The notes under the pieces were generated by a model, which saw nothing but the letters and a program-made list of their open reading frames with translations, was not told where the DNA came from and searched no databases. Positions 9,170 to 18,945 of a DNA stretch of 64,000 nt are shown here, one piece after another. Location: the NCBI GenBank assembly GCA_905233945.1, contig CAJOFY010000003.1:57868-121867 (forward strand). The letters are read 5' to 3'. This DNA comes from an uncultured bacterium. Lineage in GTDB: Bacteria; UBP6; UBA1177. The translations under genes and the position numbers were made by a program. The stretch's first letter is position 1, and each line of letters begins with the position of its first letter.

Positions 9170-10690
9170 CTATTTCTTGCATTTGCCAACTCTGAACAGA
9201 GAAGCGTTTGTTGTTTCAAGCATGGTTTCCATATGGCATATACTCCGCAACTCAGCTAATGTGAAAGATTCCGGGATATTGCTCTCATTGAAATAAGCTA
9301 AATAACTGTTTTCAAAATCAGGAAGTTTGGTTGCTAAATTTTCCAAAGTAATACCTGTAAAGTCGCTGGAATTCCTGGCTTTTTTTAAAGGTATGTTTCG
9401 GGGTTTTAGCGTTCTGTCAATTAGAAAAAATGAATAAGTATCGTTGGTATAAACAACCCCTGAAAAAATATCCTGATGTTTCTTAAAATAATTTAAAAGC
9501 TCGTTTTCTTGCCACAAAGCAGAAGCGTAATCTCCGGCGCCGTTGTTTTTTCTAGAATTAATATCCTTGAATGTTGTTTTAGCAAAAGACATGATGAAAC
9601 AAATAAAAAATATTGCAAGAATACTGTATTTGAGAATTTTATTATTGCTTTGTAAATTGAAGTCAAAAACAATAAAATAGGCAACAAGCAAAAACGTAGA
9701 CAAAAACACGGGAGACATTAGCCTGTCATTTATTAAATCATAAGCTGTAGTTGTAGATGTTACTGTGATAAAAATGAAATAGATCAGAAAATAGCAAGCT
9801 GAAAATTTTATGATTTGGGGAGAATCAAAAACATATTTTTTTAATTCTTGCCGATAATTCCAAACAAAAGCTCCTAACACAAAAAAAGCGGCAAAAATTA
9901 CGAAATAATAGGAATTGGATAACCACAAGACAACGGTTAAAACAGCTCGGTCACAGTTTGAAATAAATCCTGTTATTGAAGATGCCCTTTTGCCCATCAA
10001 AGTTCCGGTAAAATAATAATTTCTGGCAAGGTAAAGAATATAGATCAAAGTCGGAATAGTTGAATAGCAAAAACATTTTTTGATTTTTTCGGATATTTCA
10101 CTTTCTTGAATCAAAATGTAGAGACACACTGAAGGAACAATTGCGACTCCGGCATAGCGCGTAAGAATTGCTAATGAAGTCAAAAATCCAGACAAAATTA
10201 ATCGTTTATAAGTTGTTTTTTCAATAGAAAAAGTAATAAGGAGAATAATAAATGTAAATAACGGTTCACTCCATGCAAAAGAAAAAACAAGGTTTGTTGG
10301 CTTTGAAAAAACAATAAAAAGACCAAAAACAAGTAATATCAAAAGGTTTTTTGTCAATTTACGGCATAAAAGCAAAGATAAAAAAGAGAAAATGAAAATC
10401 AGCACAATGTTGAAATAACGTGCCGCAACTAAACTGTCGGTGTTAAACAGTGTGGAAACAAAAGAAATCAAGGTCGGATAAAACGGAGGAAAAGTTGCAC
10501 TTGGGTTGTTTAATATAAAAGCAAGACCTTCTTCGGAAATAGTATCTGCCAGCTTTAAATATGTAATTGAATCAGGAGATAATCCTATTCCGTATTTTGA
10601 TGTCTGCAACCAAATCAACAATGCAGAAAAAAGTGAAATCAAAGAAGCTGCAATATAAAAGAAAATCAAGTTTTGTATTTCATTTTTCAT
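9170..10690 (-). CDS. Polytopic membrane protein, ArnT/GT39-like glycosyltransferase
   Basis: 506 aa, many hydrophobic segments, loop LSPDSITYLKLADTI resembling GT-C acidic first loops. Confidence 0.65.
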   Translation of the reverse strand: MKNEIQNLIFFYIAASLISLFSALLIWLQTSKYGIGLSPDSITYLKLADTISEEGLAFILNNPSATFPPFYPTLISFVSTLFNTDSLVAARYFNIVLIFIFSFLSLLLCRKLTKNLLILLVFGLFIVFSKPTNLVFSFAWSEPLFTFIILLITFSIEKTTYKRLILSGFLTSLAILTRYAGVAIVPSVCLYILIQESEISEKIKKCFCYSTIPTLIYILYLARNYYFTGTLMGKRASSITGFISNCDRAVLTVVLWLSNSYYFVIFAAFFVLGAFVWNYRQELKKYVFDSPQIIKFSACYFLIYFIFITVTSTTTAYDLINDRLMSPVFLSTFLLVAYFIVFDFNLQSNNKILKYSILAIFFICFIMSFAKTTFKDINSRKNNGAGDYASALWQENELLNYFKKHQDIFSGVVYTNDTYSFFLIDRTLKPRNIPLKKARNSSDFTGITLENLATKLPDFENSYLAYFNESNIPESFTLAELRSICHMETMLETTNASLFRVGKCKK

Positions 10691-11901
10691 TTCAAAAGCT
10701 CCTCATAAAGCCGCAGATATTCTAGAGCCATTCTTTCTGAAGAGAATTTTTTACTTGCGTTCACGGCATTTTCTGCCATTTTTTCTCTCAATTCATAGTC
10801 GTCAAGCAGTTTTTCCAAGGCTTCAACTAATTTCTCTCCGTTTTTGTATTCAACGACAAAACCCGATTTGCCGTTTTCGACAATTTCAGGCACTCCGCCG
10901 GTTTCAAATGTGACAACCGGAAGTCCGCATGACATTGCCTCGACAATGGTCATACCGAATGTTTCAGCCAAAGTCGGAAAAAGATAAATATCCGCTGCAG
11001 AATAAAGTTTTGCCATGGTTTTAGAATCATTGACATATCCGTAGTCCTGCCAGTTTTCCGATTTTTGTCCGCTGTCGCCACCGATATTTAAGAAGAGAAT
11101 ATCGTTTCGGTTTTTCAACTTTTCAAAAGCCTCAAAAACAAATTCTCCGCCCTTAAAAGGATTTTTAACTCCGCCGTCTGATGAAAAAAGGATAATTTTC
11201 TTGTTGTCAGGAAGTCCAAGTTCTTTTCTTGCTTCGGATTTATCGGTCTTTGTGAAATTTTTGAGGTCGATTCCGTTATAAATCAAGCGTATATCTTTAT
11301 TTTTCAGAAAACTTTCTTCAACACATTTTTTGAGCCAGATTGACGGCGTGACAATAGTAAAATCGGCGGAATTGAAGATTTTATTTTTATAATTCCACAA
11401 GACTCTTGTTCTGTCTTTTTTGATTGAAGGGTAAATATCCAGTCTTTCACAGTTTTCGCAGCCGCTTTTCCATTTTTCACACTCAAATGAGTGGGCGCAG
11501 TGTCCGGTGATTGGGAACATATCATGGAAAGTCCAGACAGTGGGAGCAATTTTTGAAAGTTTTGGCAGAAGATTAGTCTGGAAGAATCCGCCGTGAATAT
11601 TGTGAATGTGAATTATATCTGGAGCGATTTGATAAGTCTTTTTCAGTATGAAATGAGATTCTATAGGCAAGAATTTGTAAAGATATCCGTATTCGGAAAA
11701 TATTCTTGAAAGTTTCTTATATCCGAAAACCGAAGTTTTTTCGCTTATCTGGAAAATGTTTTTTGTCTCTGTATTACAATTTTTCCTGACGATGAAATAT
11801 TGCTCAATGTTTTTATCTTGTTTTAGGCGGTCAGCCAGAAGTTGCATTAAAATTGCAGCGCCGCCTTGTGAAAAAGTTGAATTAATGTAAAGAATCTTCA
11901 T
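10687..11901 (-). CDS. Glycosyltransferase family 4
   Basis: FPTLAETFGMTIVEAMSCGLPVVTFETGGVPEIV. Confidence 0.93.
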   Translation of the reverse strand: MKILYINSTFSQGGAAILMQLLADRLKQDKNIEQYFIVRKNCNTETKNIFQISEKTSVFGYKKLSRIFSEYGYLYKFLPIESHFILKKTYQIAPDIIHIHNIHGGFFQTNLLPKLSKIAPTVWTFHDMFPITGHCAHSFECEKWKSGCENCERLDIYPSIKKDRTRVLWNYKNKIFNSADFTIVTPSIWLKKCVEESFLKNKDIRLIYNGIDLKNFTKTDKSEARKELGLPDNKKIILFSSDGGVKNPFKGGEFVFEAFEKLKNRNDILFLNIGGDSGQKSENWQDYGYVNDSKTMAKLYSAADIYLFPTLAETFGMTIVEAMSCGLPVVTFETGGVPEIVENGKSGFVVEYKNGEKLVEALEKLLDDYELREKMAENAVNASKKFSSERMALEYLRLYEELLK

Positions 11902-12833
11902 TAAAACAACCTCTTAAAAATCTTTCCGATAAAACGTTTAAGTGAATATTTTGGTAAGCGATACTTGTTTTTTAATTTTAAAAATTCTTCAAAATTATCA
12001 GCATTTATTTCTGGATTTGATTTACATATATTAAAAATATGTTGCACCATCCAGCCGGAATAACGGCATAAAAAATGTCCTTTTTTTATTTTGTTGTCTT
12101 TTATGAAGCTGTCCAAAGATTCCAGTGCTTTGATCAGATCTTCCAGCCTTTTTTTGGATATTGATGTTTGAGTAGTCGATTTAGGATTTGCTCTATAAAA
12201 ATAAGCAGTGTATGGGATATAACAGAACGAATCTACAGAAGCCAGTAAAATCGGAGTAAAATCAGCATCTTCATGCCAGACTCTTTCTCTAAATTTTAAA
12301 TTCTGAACAGCTGTTTTCTTTGATAAATAAGCCCAAGGAACAACATTTAAATTAAAAAAACTAATTTCTCTCCAATTGAGTTTTGGATAGTAAACTTTAT
12401 TGATTTGAACACCTTGAAAATAGTAAGAATAATAAAAACGGCGTTTTGTATCTATATCTACAAATTGCAATGCACTGAAACACAGCATATCAACATCGAA
12501 CTCTTTGATGGCATCATAAAGGATCTGGCAGGCTTTCGTATCAATATAGTCATCACTGTCAACGAACCAGATATATTCTCCTATAGCATTTTCTAAACCG
12601 GTGTTGCGAGCTGCGCCTTGTTTTTTATTTTCTTTCTGACGGAATATTTTGATTCTTGAATCCTTTTTACTGTATTCTTCAAGTATTGTATATGAATTAT
12701 CTGTTGAACAGTCATCGACACAGATGATTTCGATATCTTTTAAAGTCTGGTTTATACAGGAATCAAGGCATTCTGCGATATATTTCTCAACATTATAAAC
12801 CGGAATTATTATTGAAATTTTTGGTTCAGACAT
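11901..12833 (-). CDS. Glycosyltransferase family 2
   Basis: ISIIIPVYNVEKYIAECLDSCINQTLKDIEIICVDDCSTDNS, FVDSDDYI. Confidence 0.92.
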   Translation of the reverse strand: MSEPKISIIIPVYNVEKYIAECLDSCINQTLKDIEIICVDDCSTDNSYTILEEYSKKDSRIKIFRQKENKKQGAARNTGLENAIGEYIWFVDSDDYIDTKACQILYDAIKEFDVDMLCFSALQFVDIDTKRRFYYSYYFQGVQINKVYYPKLNWREISFFNLNVVPWAYLSKKTAVQNLKFRERVWHEDADFTPILLASVDSFCYIPYTAYFYRANPKSTTQTSISKKRLEDLIKALESLDSFIKDNKIKKGHFLCRYSGWMVQHIFNICKSNPEINADNFEEFLKLKNKYRLPKYSLKRFIGKIFKRLF

Positions 12834-13836
12834 GAAGCAAATTCCTCAAACAATGATAAATATACCTCAAATGCGCTCTCGAATTGTCAAATGCTTTGGA
12901 TTTTCTAAAGAGTGTAAAATACAGTTTTAGTGAAGTGATATTGTTAATAATTCCTGTATCTAAAGCTTTTTTTTGAAAAAAACTAATGAGCTCCTGAAAC
13001 TTTATACCGTAACCGAAATTTTTACCTGCAGCAGAAATTTTTTCAAAAACATCCACTAATGCTGCTATTTCATCGATATTGTTAGGAATAAATTGATTGA
13101 ATAACAGGTCAAAATAAATTTTCTGTGTTTCAGGCATTAAACTTATTCCGATGTTTTGCAAGTTTGTCAGTCTTGTCCTGTTACCGTTGGCACTCTGTTC
13201 CTTTTTTGCCGCAGTACTGATTTGTTTTTCATGAACCCGGTAGAGTAGCAGCACTTCTGGTACGTTGGCAAATTTCCAATCATTGATTTTTCTGCAAAAC
13301 AATTCGTAATCCTGAGCCGATGCATATTCTTCGGAATAATAAAAAATTTGATCCGGAATCCTATAAATCACAGTTTGGTGGGGTATTGCACACGAAAAAA
13401 ACATAATATCGTGAATTTCTTCATGAGTTGCAGGTACTTGAATCACTTGTTCTTCCGCTCCGAAAGATTTCAACCAGCTTCCGCAAATATCAATATCGGG
13501 ATTTTGTTCCATAAAGTCGAATTGTCTTTGAAGTCGTTCCGGTAGAGCGATATCATCGGAATCCATCACGGCGAGATATTTTCCTTTAGCCAATCTATGT
13601 CCGTAATTTCTGGCAGAGTAGCATCCTTTTTTTCCGTTATTTTTAACAGCCACAATTCTCGAGTCTTTTGCGGCATAATCCTGAATTATCTGCCATGAAG
13701 AATCCGTTGACTGGTCATCAACGATAATGAACTCAAAATCGGTAAAAGTCTGATTTAATATGCTTTCTATTGATTCTTTCAAATATTGTTCTCGGTTATA
13801 AACCGGCATGACTACGGAAATTGCAGGATTATTCAT
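12826..13836 (-). CDS. Glycosyltransferase family 2
   Basis: ISVVMPVYNREQYLKESIESILNQTFTDFEFIIVDDQSTDSS, AVMDSDDIA. Confidence 0.92.
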   Translation of the reverse strand: MNNPAISVVMPVYNREQYLKESIESILNQTFTDFEFIIVDDQSTDSSWQIIQDYAAKDSRIVAVKNNGKKGCYSARNYGHRLAKGKYLAVMDSDDIALPERLQRQFDFMEQNPDIDICGSWLKSFGAEEQVIQVPATHEEIHDIMFFSCAIPHQTVIYRIPDQIFYYSEEYASAQDYELFCRKINDWKFANVPEVLLLYRVHEKQISTAAKKEQSANGNRTRLTNLQNIGISLMPETQKIYFDLLFNQFIPNNIDEIAALVDVFEKISAAGKNFGYGIKFQELISFFQKKALDTGIINNITSLKLYFTLFRKSKAFDNSRAHLRYIYHCLRNLLHV

Positions 13837-13858
13837 CTATTTACACTGTACACATTCC

Positions 13859-14620
13859 TTAAGCTTTATAACACACAAACAAATTCTCGTTGCAATTCAA
13901 TCCATATTTGGCAGGATAATTTTTGGAGATTTCGCTTGCCTTCACTCTAAATCCTGCCGATTCCAAACGATCCTTATAATCCATACCGTAAAGTCTGACA
14001 TGGTCATTCTGTCCGTATGCTTCAAAACGAGCATCTGGAGTGATTATTGTTTTATCTTCAAAAGTTGTTTCTAACTTTAATGCATACGGCACCTGCAAAA
14101 CAGCAAAGCCGGCAGGTTTTATTACCCGCCGTAATTCTTTCATTGCAACAATGTCATCCGGCACATGCTCCAATACATGATTGCAAATAACGACATCGTA
14201 AGTATTGTCTGCAATATCATGTAAATCCATAATATCAATATCTCGAACATAATCCGGGTACGAATATCCTTCACATCTTTTATCCCCGGCAGCGTATTCT
14301 ACATTCGGATGTTTCATTAAATATTTCGACAAATTAGATTCAGGAGCGATGTGCAGCAACTTGATATGTCTATCTTTATTTTCCGCGAAATAATAATCTT
14401 TAAAAAACAAATAAACCAAACGCTCTCTGTCAGTGCTATGACATACGGGGCACACTGCTTTACGGACTCCTGCTCCCACTCCGACATATTGTTTCCAGAC
14501 TTTTGCCGTGGTACCTATCGGTAAATATTCGTCAAAATGGGTGCGACATATTGGGCACTTATATTTTTTGAAAATTCCACAGATTTTGTTCTTTGCTTCC
14601 TTTAACAATCTTATTATCAT
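13859..14620 (-). CDS. Class I SAM-dependent methyltransferase with N-terminal Zn-ribbon-like Cys pairs
   Basis: CPICRTHF...CPVCHSTDRERL, then VICNHVLEHVPDDIVAMKELRRVIKPAGFAVLQVP. Confidence 0.85.
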   Translation of the reverse strand: MIIRLLKEAKNKICGIFKKYKCPICRTHFDEYLPIGTTAKVWKQYVGVGAGVRKAVCPVCHSTDRERLVYLFFKDYYFAENKDRHIKLLHIAPESNLSKYLMKHPNVEYAAGDKRCEGYSYPDYVRDIDIMDLHDIADNTYDVVICNHVLEHVPDDIVAMKELRRVIKPAGFAVLQVPYALKLETTFEDKTIITPDARFEAYGQNDHVRLYGMDYKDRLESAGFRVKASEISKNYPAKYGLNCNENLFVCYKA

Positions 14621-14626
14621 TTTACA

Positions 14627-15682
14627 TCATTTATTTAGTGACAGATAATAATTGTACAATCGCTCTGATATAATGGCAGTTGAAAAATTATCCAGTGCGT
14701 ATTTACGATTTTTTTCTCCATAATTTTCTTTTGCCAGATCGAACCCCGTTTTTACTGCATTAAAAATAGAAGAATCATCATCGGCATCAAATGTCGGATT
14801 GCCTGTTTCCTTCAATAACAACCCCACATTCCCGACATTCGGTCCTGCAACTACTTTGCCCATTAGAAATGCCAGCAATACATTTCCGGAATTTAGAATT
14901 TTTTTTCTTTGAATCAATGCTAAATCCGATGCTCCATAATAATATGGCGTCAATTCATTGGGAATTGTGTAGTTTGCATAACCATTATATATAATATGCC
15001 CATATATTTTGCGTAACTTATTTTTTATCAAATATTTATATCGCTTTAGAATTTTACCAGGCATTCCTGTGTCATAAGATGGTGCCAATACATAAACATT
15101 GGTTTTCCTATATGATTCACCCACTTTCGAAGCCAAAATACGTTCTTCCTCGTCTCTAAATGCCCCGTAACATACTATGTATTTATTCTTTGAACTCAAA
15201 TTCAATTTATTACAACTATCATATTTGCTTGGGAAAAGAGTGTAAAATGTGTCATATACATGATGCGGCAATATTACATTAAGAGCATTGGGATATCTGT
15301 CTTCAAACAAATTTTTACTATAGGGTCCTAAATGAAATATCATATCACTTGCTGAATATACGGTTTTATATGTCGACACAATATTAACATCGGAACAATA
15401 ATGGGGCTCTAAATTGTGACAAGTTGCAACAATTATAATATTTTTTCTTTTCAAATCATTCAATCGTTTATCAATGTCATCAGAAGACTTTCCTGCATGT
15501 AGCAACATATTGGGCCATTGGATATGTATTATATCATATTTAAAAATTTCATCAGACCAGAAAATATCTATTCCATATCCCCAGTGTATTTCCGGATGAT
15601 TTTTGCTTATTCCCTCCATCAATGTTACAACATACTGATTAACAGTAGCATATGGGTCAGGTACGGCTTGATATATTTTCAT
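14627..15682 (-). CDS. Glycosyltransferase (GT-B-like) of the polysaccharide cluster
   Basis: IIHIQWPNMLLHAGKS, LALIQRKKILNSGNVLLAFLMGKVVAGPNVGNVG. Confidence 0.7.
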   Translation of the reverse strand: MKIYQAVPDPYATVNQYVVTLMEGISKNHPEIHWGYGIDIFWSDEIFKYDIIHIQWPNMLLHAGKSSDDIDKRLNDLKRKNIIIVATCHNLEPHYCSDVNIVSTYKTVYSASDMIFHLGPYSKNLFEDRYPNALNVILPHHVYDTFYTLFPSKYDSCNKLNLSSKNKYIVCYGAFRDEEERILASKVGESYRKTNVYVLAPSYDTGMPGKILKRYKYLIKNKLRKIYGHIIYNGYANYTIPNELTPYYYGASDLALIQRKKILNSGNVLLAFLMGKVVAGPNVGNVGLLLKETGNPTFDADDDSSIFNAVKTGFDLAKENYGEKNRKYALDNFSTAIISERLYNYYLSLNK

Positions 15683-15688
15683 TTTTTT

Positions 15689-16672
15689 CTATTTAATAAA
15701 TTTTGCATAAAAATTACGAAAATACACTGCTCCAAATCTATATGGTAAATATCTATGTAAATGGAAAAAAATCATGCGGATGCTTTTTGTAAACTTATAA
15801 ATTTGTAATAAATTCCAATATCTATGTCTGCGTAATTGAATGTAAAACCAAATTAAATCCTGTTTGTTCCCAAAAGCTAGCAACTCTGTATATTTCAAAT
15901 GAATCCTGTGAAAAATGTAATTGTAGACTTCTTTTTTTTTATGCGCACCTGACTCAAAACAGTCATCAAGCATCTTCATATAAGCTAACCAATAATTGTA
16001 TATGTGCTTCAATCTATCTGTTCCTGATTGTATTGAATTGTTTCTGATATTGTAATAGTATGTAATGTCCTCTAAAATCACCATCTTTTTCATGTAACAT
16101 GAACACTTGAAGCTCCATGGAATATCTTCATGCAACAAACCTTCTTCAAACTGTATTTTGTTATCAACAAGGAATGATTTCCTACACAACTTATTCCAAG
16201 CCATCATGTATATCTTTTCTTCTGCATATAAATTTAATATATCATTATCATATGCTCCTTTGCATAATTTCAACCTGGGATAATTTGCGTTGGAATTGTG
16301 ACTATATTGCCCGATTACCATATCTACATCTTTATAAGTAGCAGCAGCTTCCACCATTTTTGATATGCAGTCTTTCGAAATTTCGTCATCACTATCCAAA
16401 TAATAGATGTATTCACCTGTTGCAGCATTCGTTCCTGTATTTCTTGCGGCAGACAACCCTCTATTGCTTTTATGGTGTAGAATCTTAAAACCTATCGGCC
16501 CAGAGTAATTTGATATGATTTCTTGGCACTTTTCTATGCTGTCATCAGGCGAACAATCGTCAACCAATATACATTCTATGTTCGGATATGATTGTGCAAT
16601 AATGGATTTAAGGCATCGCTCAATATATTGAGAAACATTATAAACAGGAATGATTATTGAGATTTTCGGCAT
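15689..16672 (-). CDS. Glycosyltransferase family 2
   Basis: ISIIIPVYNVSQYIERCLKSIIAQSYPNIECILVDDCSPDDS, YLDSDDEIS. Confidence 0.92.
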   Translation of the reverse strand: MPKISIIIPVYNVSQYIERCLKSIIAQSYPNIECILVDDCSPDDSIEKCQEIISNYSGPIGFKILHHKSNRGLSAARNTGTNAATGEYIYYLDSDDEISKDCISKMVEAAATYKDVDMVIGQYSHNSNANYPRLKLCKGAYDNDILNLYAEEKIYMMAWNKLCRKSFLVDNKIQFEEGLLHEDIPWSFKCSCYMKKMVILEDITYYYNIRNNSIQSGTDRLKHIYNYWLAYMKMLDDCFESGAHKKKEVYNYIFHRIHLKYTELLAFGNKQDLIWFYIQLRRHRYWNLLQIYKFTKSIRMIFFHLHRYLPYRFGAVYFRNFYAKFIK

Positions 16673-18939
16673 TTCGCCTTTACCTCTTCCGCCAATAAAT
16701 CAAAATACGATGACAATGCGGAATTGTCATAGGTACAATCTTGTATTTTTAACATTTCCGGTATTTCAGTCAAGACCTCGTCGATAGAATCGGCAAATTT
16801 GATATAAGGCAAAGATTTTATCCATTCAAAACTGCCGCTTATTTTATGATTATAATTCCCAATGATAATGGCTGGGGTTTCACTTACTGTTGCAAAAATC
16901 ATGCCGTGAAGTCTGTCTGTGATTACAAGTTTTGCTCCGCAGAATTCCTGCATTTTATTTCTGACGCACTCTGCCCGGTTTTCTTTAGTAACTTCACAGT
17001 CTGAATACATATCTGTTTCCCGAAATGGCAGATTCTGACTGTTTAAATATTCAATGATTTTAGCCGCTTCTGTGTCGTTGATTTTGCGTTCGGCATCACT
17101 TCTGAGGCAAAGAAGAACATCTTTTTGTTCGGAAGCTGTAACTCCGAAATCATTCTTGGAAGATGATAAAACGATGTCGGGAACCATCAGAACTTTGCAG
17201 TTCGGGTAAAGTTCCTTCATTATTTCGAAAGACTTTTGTTCGCGAGCAACTAAAGTTAAATTCGGATGGCCGTTGTAAAGTTTTATCGATTCCTCTTTGA
17301 TTCCGTCGTTTTTGTTATCCAGATAATAAATTGTCTGTGGAAAGATAATTATCTGGTTGTTGGGGAAATCTTTAATCAATTCGTGGCGAAAAAGTTCTTC
17401 TTCCGGCCATTGGTTTCCCATGTTTCCACCGCCCAAACCACAGATAACACTTTTGTGTGAAATCGCTTTTTTATAGAGCTCTCGATCTTTGTTATACTCT
17501 GAGAAAGTCAGTTCTTCTGTACTGCTGAGACCAGGATCAATTTTTTTTAAAAAATTTATTTGAGAGATTGTTATTGCACTATCTCCGAGATTTTTGTGAG
17601 TAGGAGAGCCGATAAGTATAAATTCAGGTTTTGCGGCTACTCTGAAATGCAGCCATGTTTTAAGGAATTTCTTTTTGAGGAACAAATGGTGATGAATATT
17701 GTTGTAGATTTTTCGAATTGAAAAATGTTGCAATTTAAACAAGAAAGATTGTTCATATTTTAACGGATGATTGAAGTCTAAACATAACAGCCATTTGATG
17801 TTTTTCCAATGTTTGTTGTGTTTTAATTCACTCATGTTTGCATTTAGCTTTTCATAAATATAGCGCCAATATGTTTTTAGAGCAAACGGCTCTTTTTGCT
17901 GCACAACAACATCTCTCATTTTATCAATATACAGCTCATAATTATTAAAGCCGAAATCTGTGGGATCAGCTTCTTCAACTATTAAGGCCGCGATGGTTCT
18001 GTAACATTTTTCACATTTACAACAATTATCTCCAGTTTGTGTTTCCCAGCACACATGAAGTGGTAAACATTTGCTTGAATTGTTATTGTGATATGTAACA
18101 ATGTTATGAATTTTGTCTTGTCTGTTGCATTCAAAACCATCATGAATAATTTGACAGTTGGCAAATCTGACAAAATTATCTATGGACGGATCTGAAGCGC
18201 ATCTTACATTTTGATCTGTTGTGCAAAAAGACGACGCTATATAAAGCTTTGAATATCCTAATATATAAGCTAACGGTGCCGCGTGCCCTATTAATCCTAT
18301 ACCATGTTTAACACCATGCCACCAATTATCATTTAGTTGTTTTTGATAGATGTTTGTCAGAATATCTTCCCTGTCAAATCGGCGAAAAGAGCTGCGAATC
18401 ATATATGTTTTAACTGAAAAGGACTCGGCAACTTTAGAAATAGCTTTTTGCACATGATTCCAGCCTTTTTCATTATAATAATCAAAATCAGAACCCCATA
18501 TAGATATAAAATCGAGATTTTCTTTTATGTGACGAATGAATGTATCAACAGAATCTACGCCACCTGAAAAAAACATGGCACAAAGATCGGATATATTTGA
18601 AGAGTTCGAAGAACTAATGTTGTTGACGATAATTTCTCCCCTAAATGAACAGGCGGGATACATATTGATATAACCTTTTTTAAATTCGGGGATTGAATTA
18701 AAAAATTTTTCATCTAATTCCGAAAGAATCAATTTGCTGTCAGTCACCCAGACTATAGGCAAAATATTTGACACAAAAGGTATGGCAAGAACAGAAAAAG
18801 GAACAGATTTAATAGAAATAGGATATTCAATGATAAAAGGATGATCTGAAAAGAAAATCTTTAAATCATCAGATACTTCGAAAATATATTGAAGTTTAGT
18901 GTTTTGAACATAAATTTCTTTTAAAGTTATTGTTCCCAT
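16654..18939 (-). CDS. Fusion protein: N-terminal PP-loop ATPase-like domain plus C-terminal polysaccharide pyruvyltransferase-like domain
   Basis: N-terminal MFFSGGVDSVDTF (PP-loop SGGxDS) and CWETQTGDNCCKCEKC Cys cluster. C-terminal THKNLGDSAITISQ, VICGLGGGNMGNQWPEEE, VITDRLHGMIFATVSETPAII. Confidence 0.83.
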   Translation of the reverse strand: MGTITLKEIYVQNTKLQYIFEVSDDLKIFFSDHPFIIEYPISIKSVPFSVLAIPFVSNILPIVWVTDSKLILSELDEKFFNSIPEFKKGYINMYPACSFRGEIIVNNISSSNSSNISDLCAMFFSGGVDSVDTFIRHIKENLDFISIWGSDFDYYNEKGWNHVQKAISKVAESFSVKTYMIRSSFRRFDREDILTNIYQKQLNDNWWHGVKHGIGLIGHAAPLAYILGYSKLYIASSFCTTDQNVRCASDPSIDNFVRFANCQIIHDGFECNRQDKIHNIVTYHNNNSSKCLPLHVCWETQTGDNCCKCEKCYRTIAALIVEEADPTDFGFNNYELYIDKMRDVVVQQKEPFALKTYWRYIYEKLNANMSELKHNKHWKNIKWLLCLDFNHPLKYEQSFLFKLQHFSIRKIYNNIHHHLFLKKKFLKTWLHFRVAAKPEFILIGSPTHKNLGDSAITISQINFLKKIDPGLSSTEELTFSEYNKDRELYKKAISHKSVICGLGGGNMGNQWPEEELFRHELIKDFPNNQIIIFPQTIYYLDNKNDGIKEESIKLYNGHPNLTLVAREQKSFEIMKELYPNCKVLMVPDIVLSSSKNDFGVTASEQKDVLLCLRSDAERKINDTEAAKIIEYLNSQNLPFRETDMYSDCEVTKENRAECVRNKMQEFCGAKLVITDRLHGMIFATVSETPAIIIGNYNHKISGSFEWIKSLPYIKFADSIDEVLTEIPEMLKIQDCTYDNSALSSYFDLLAEEVKAKCRKSQ

Positions 18940-18945
18940 TTTTTT

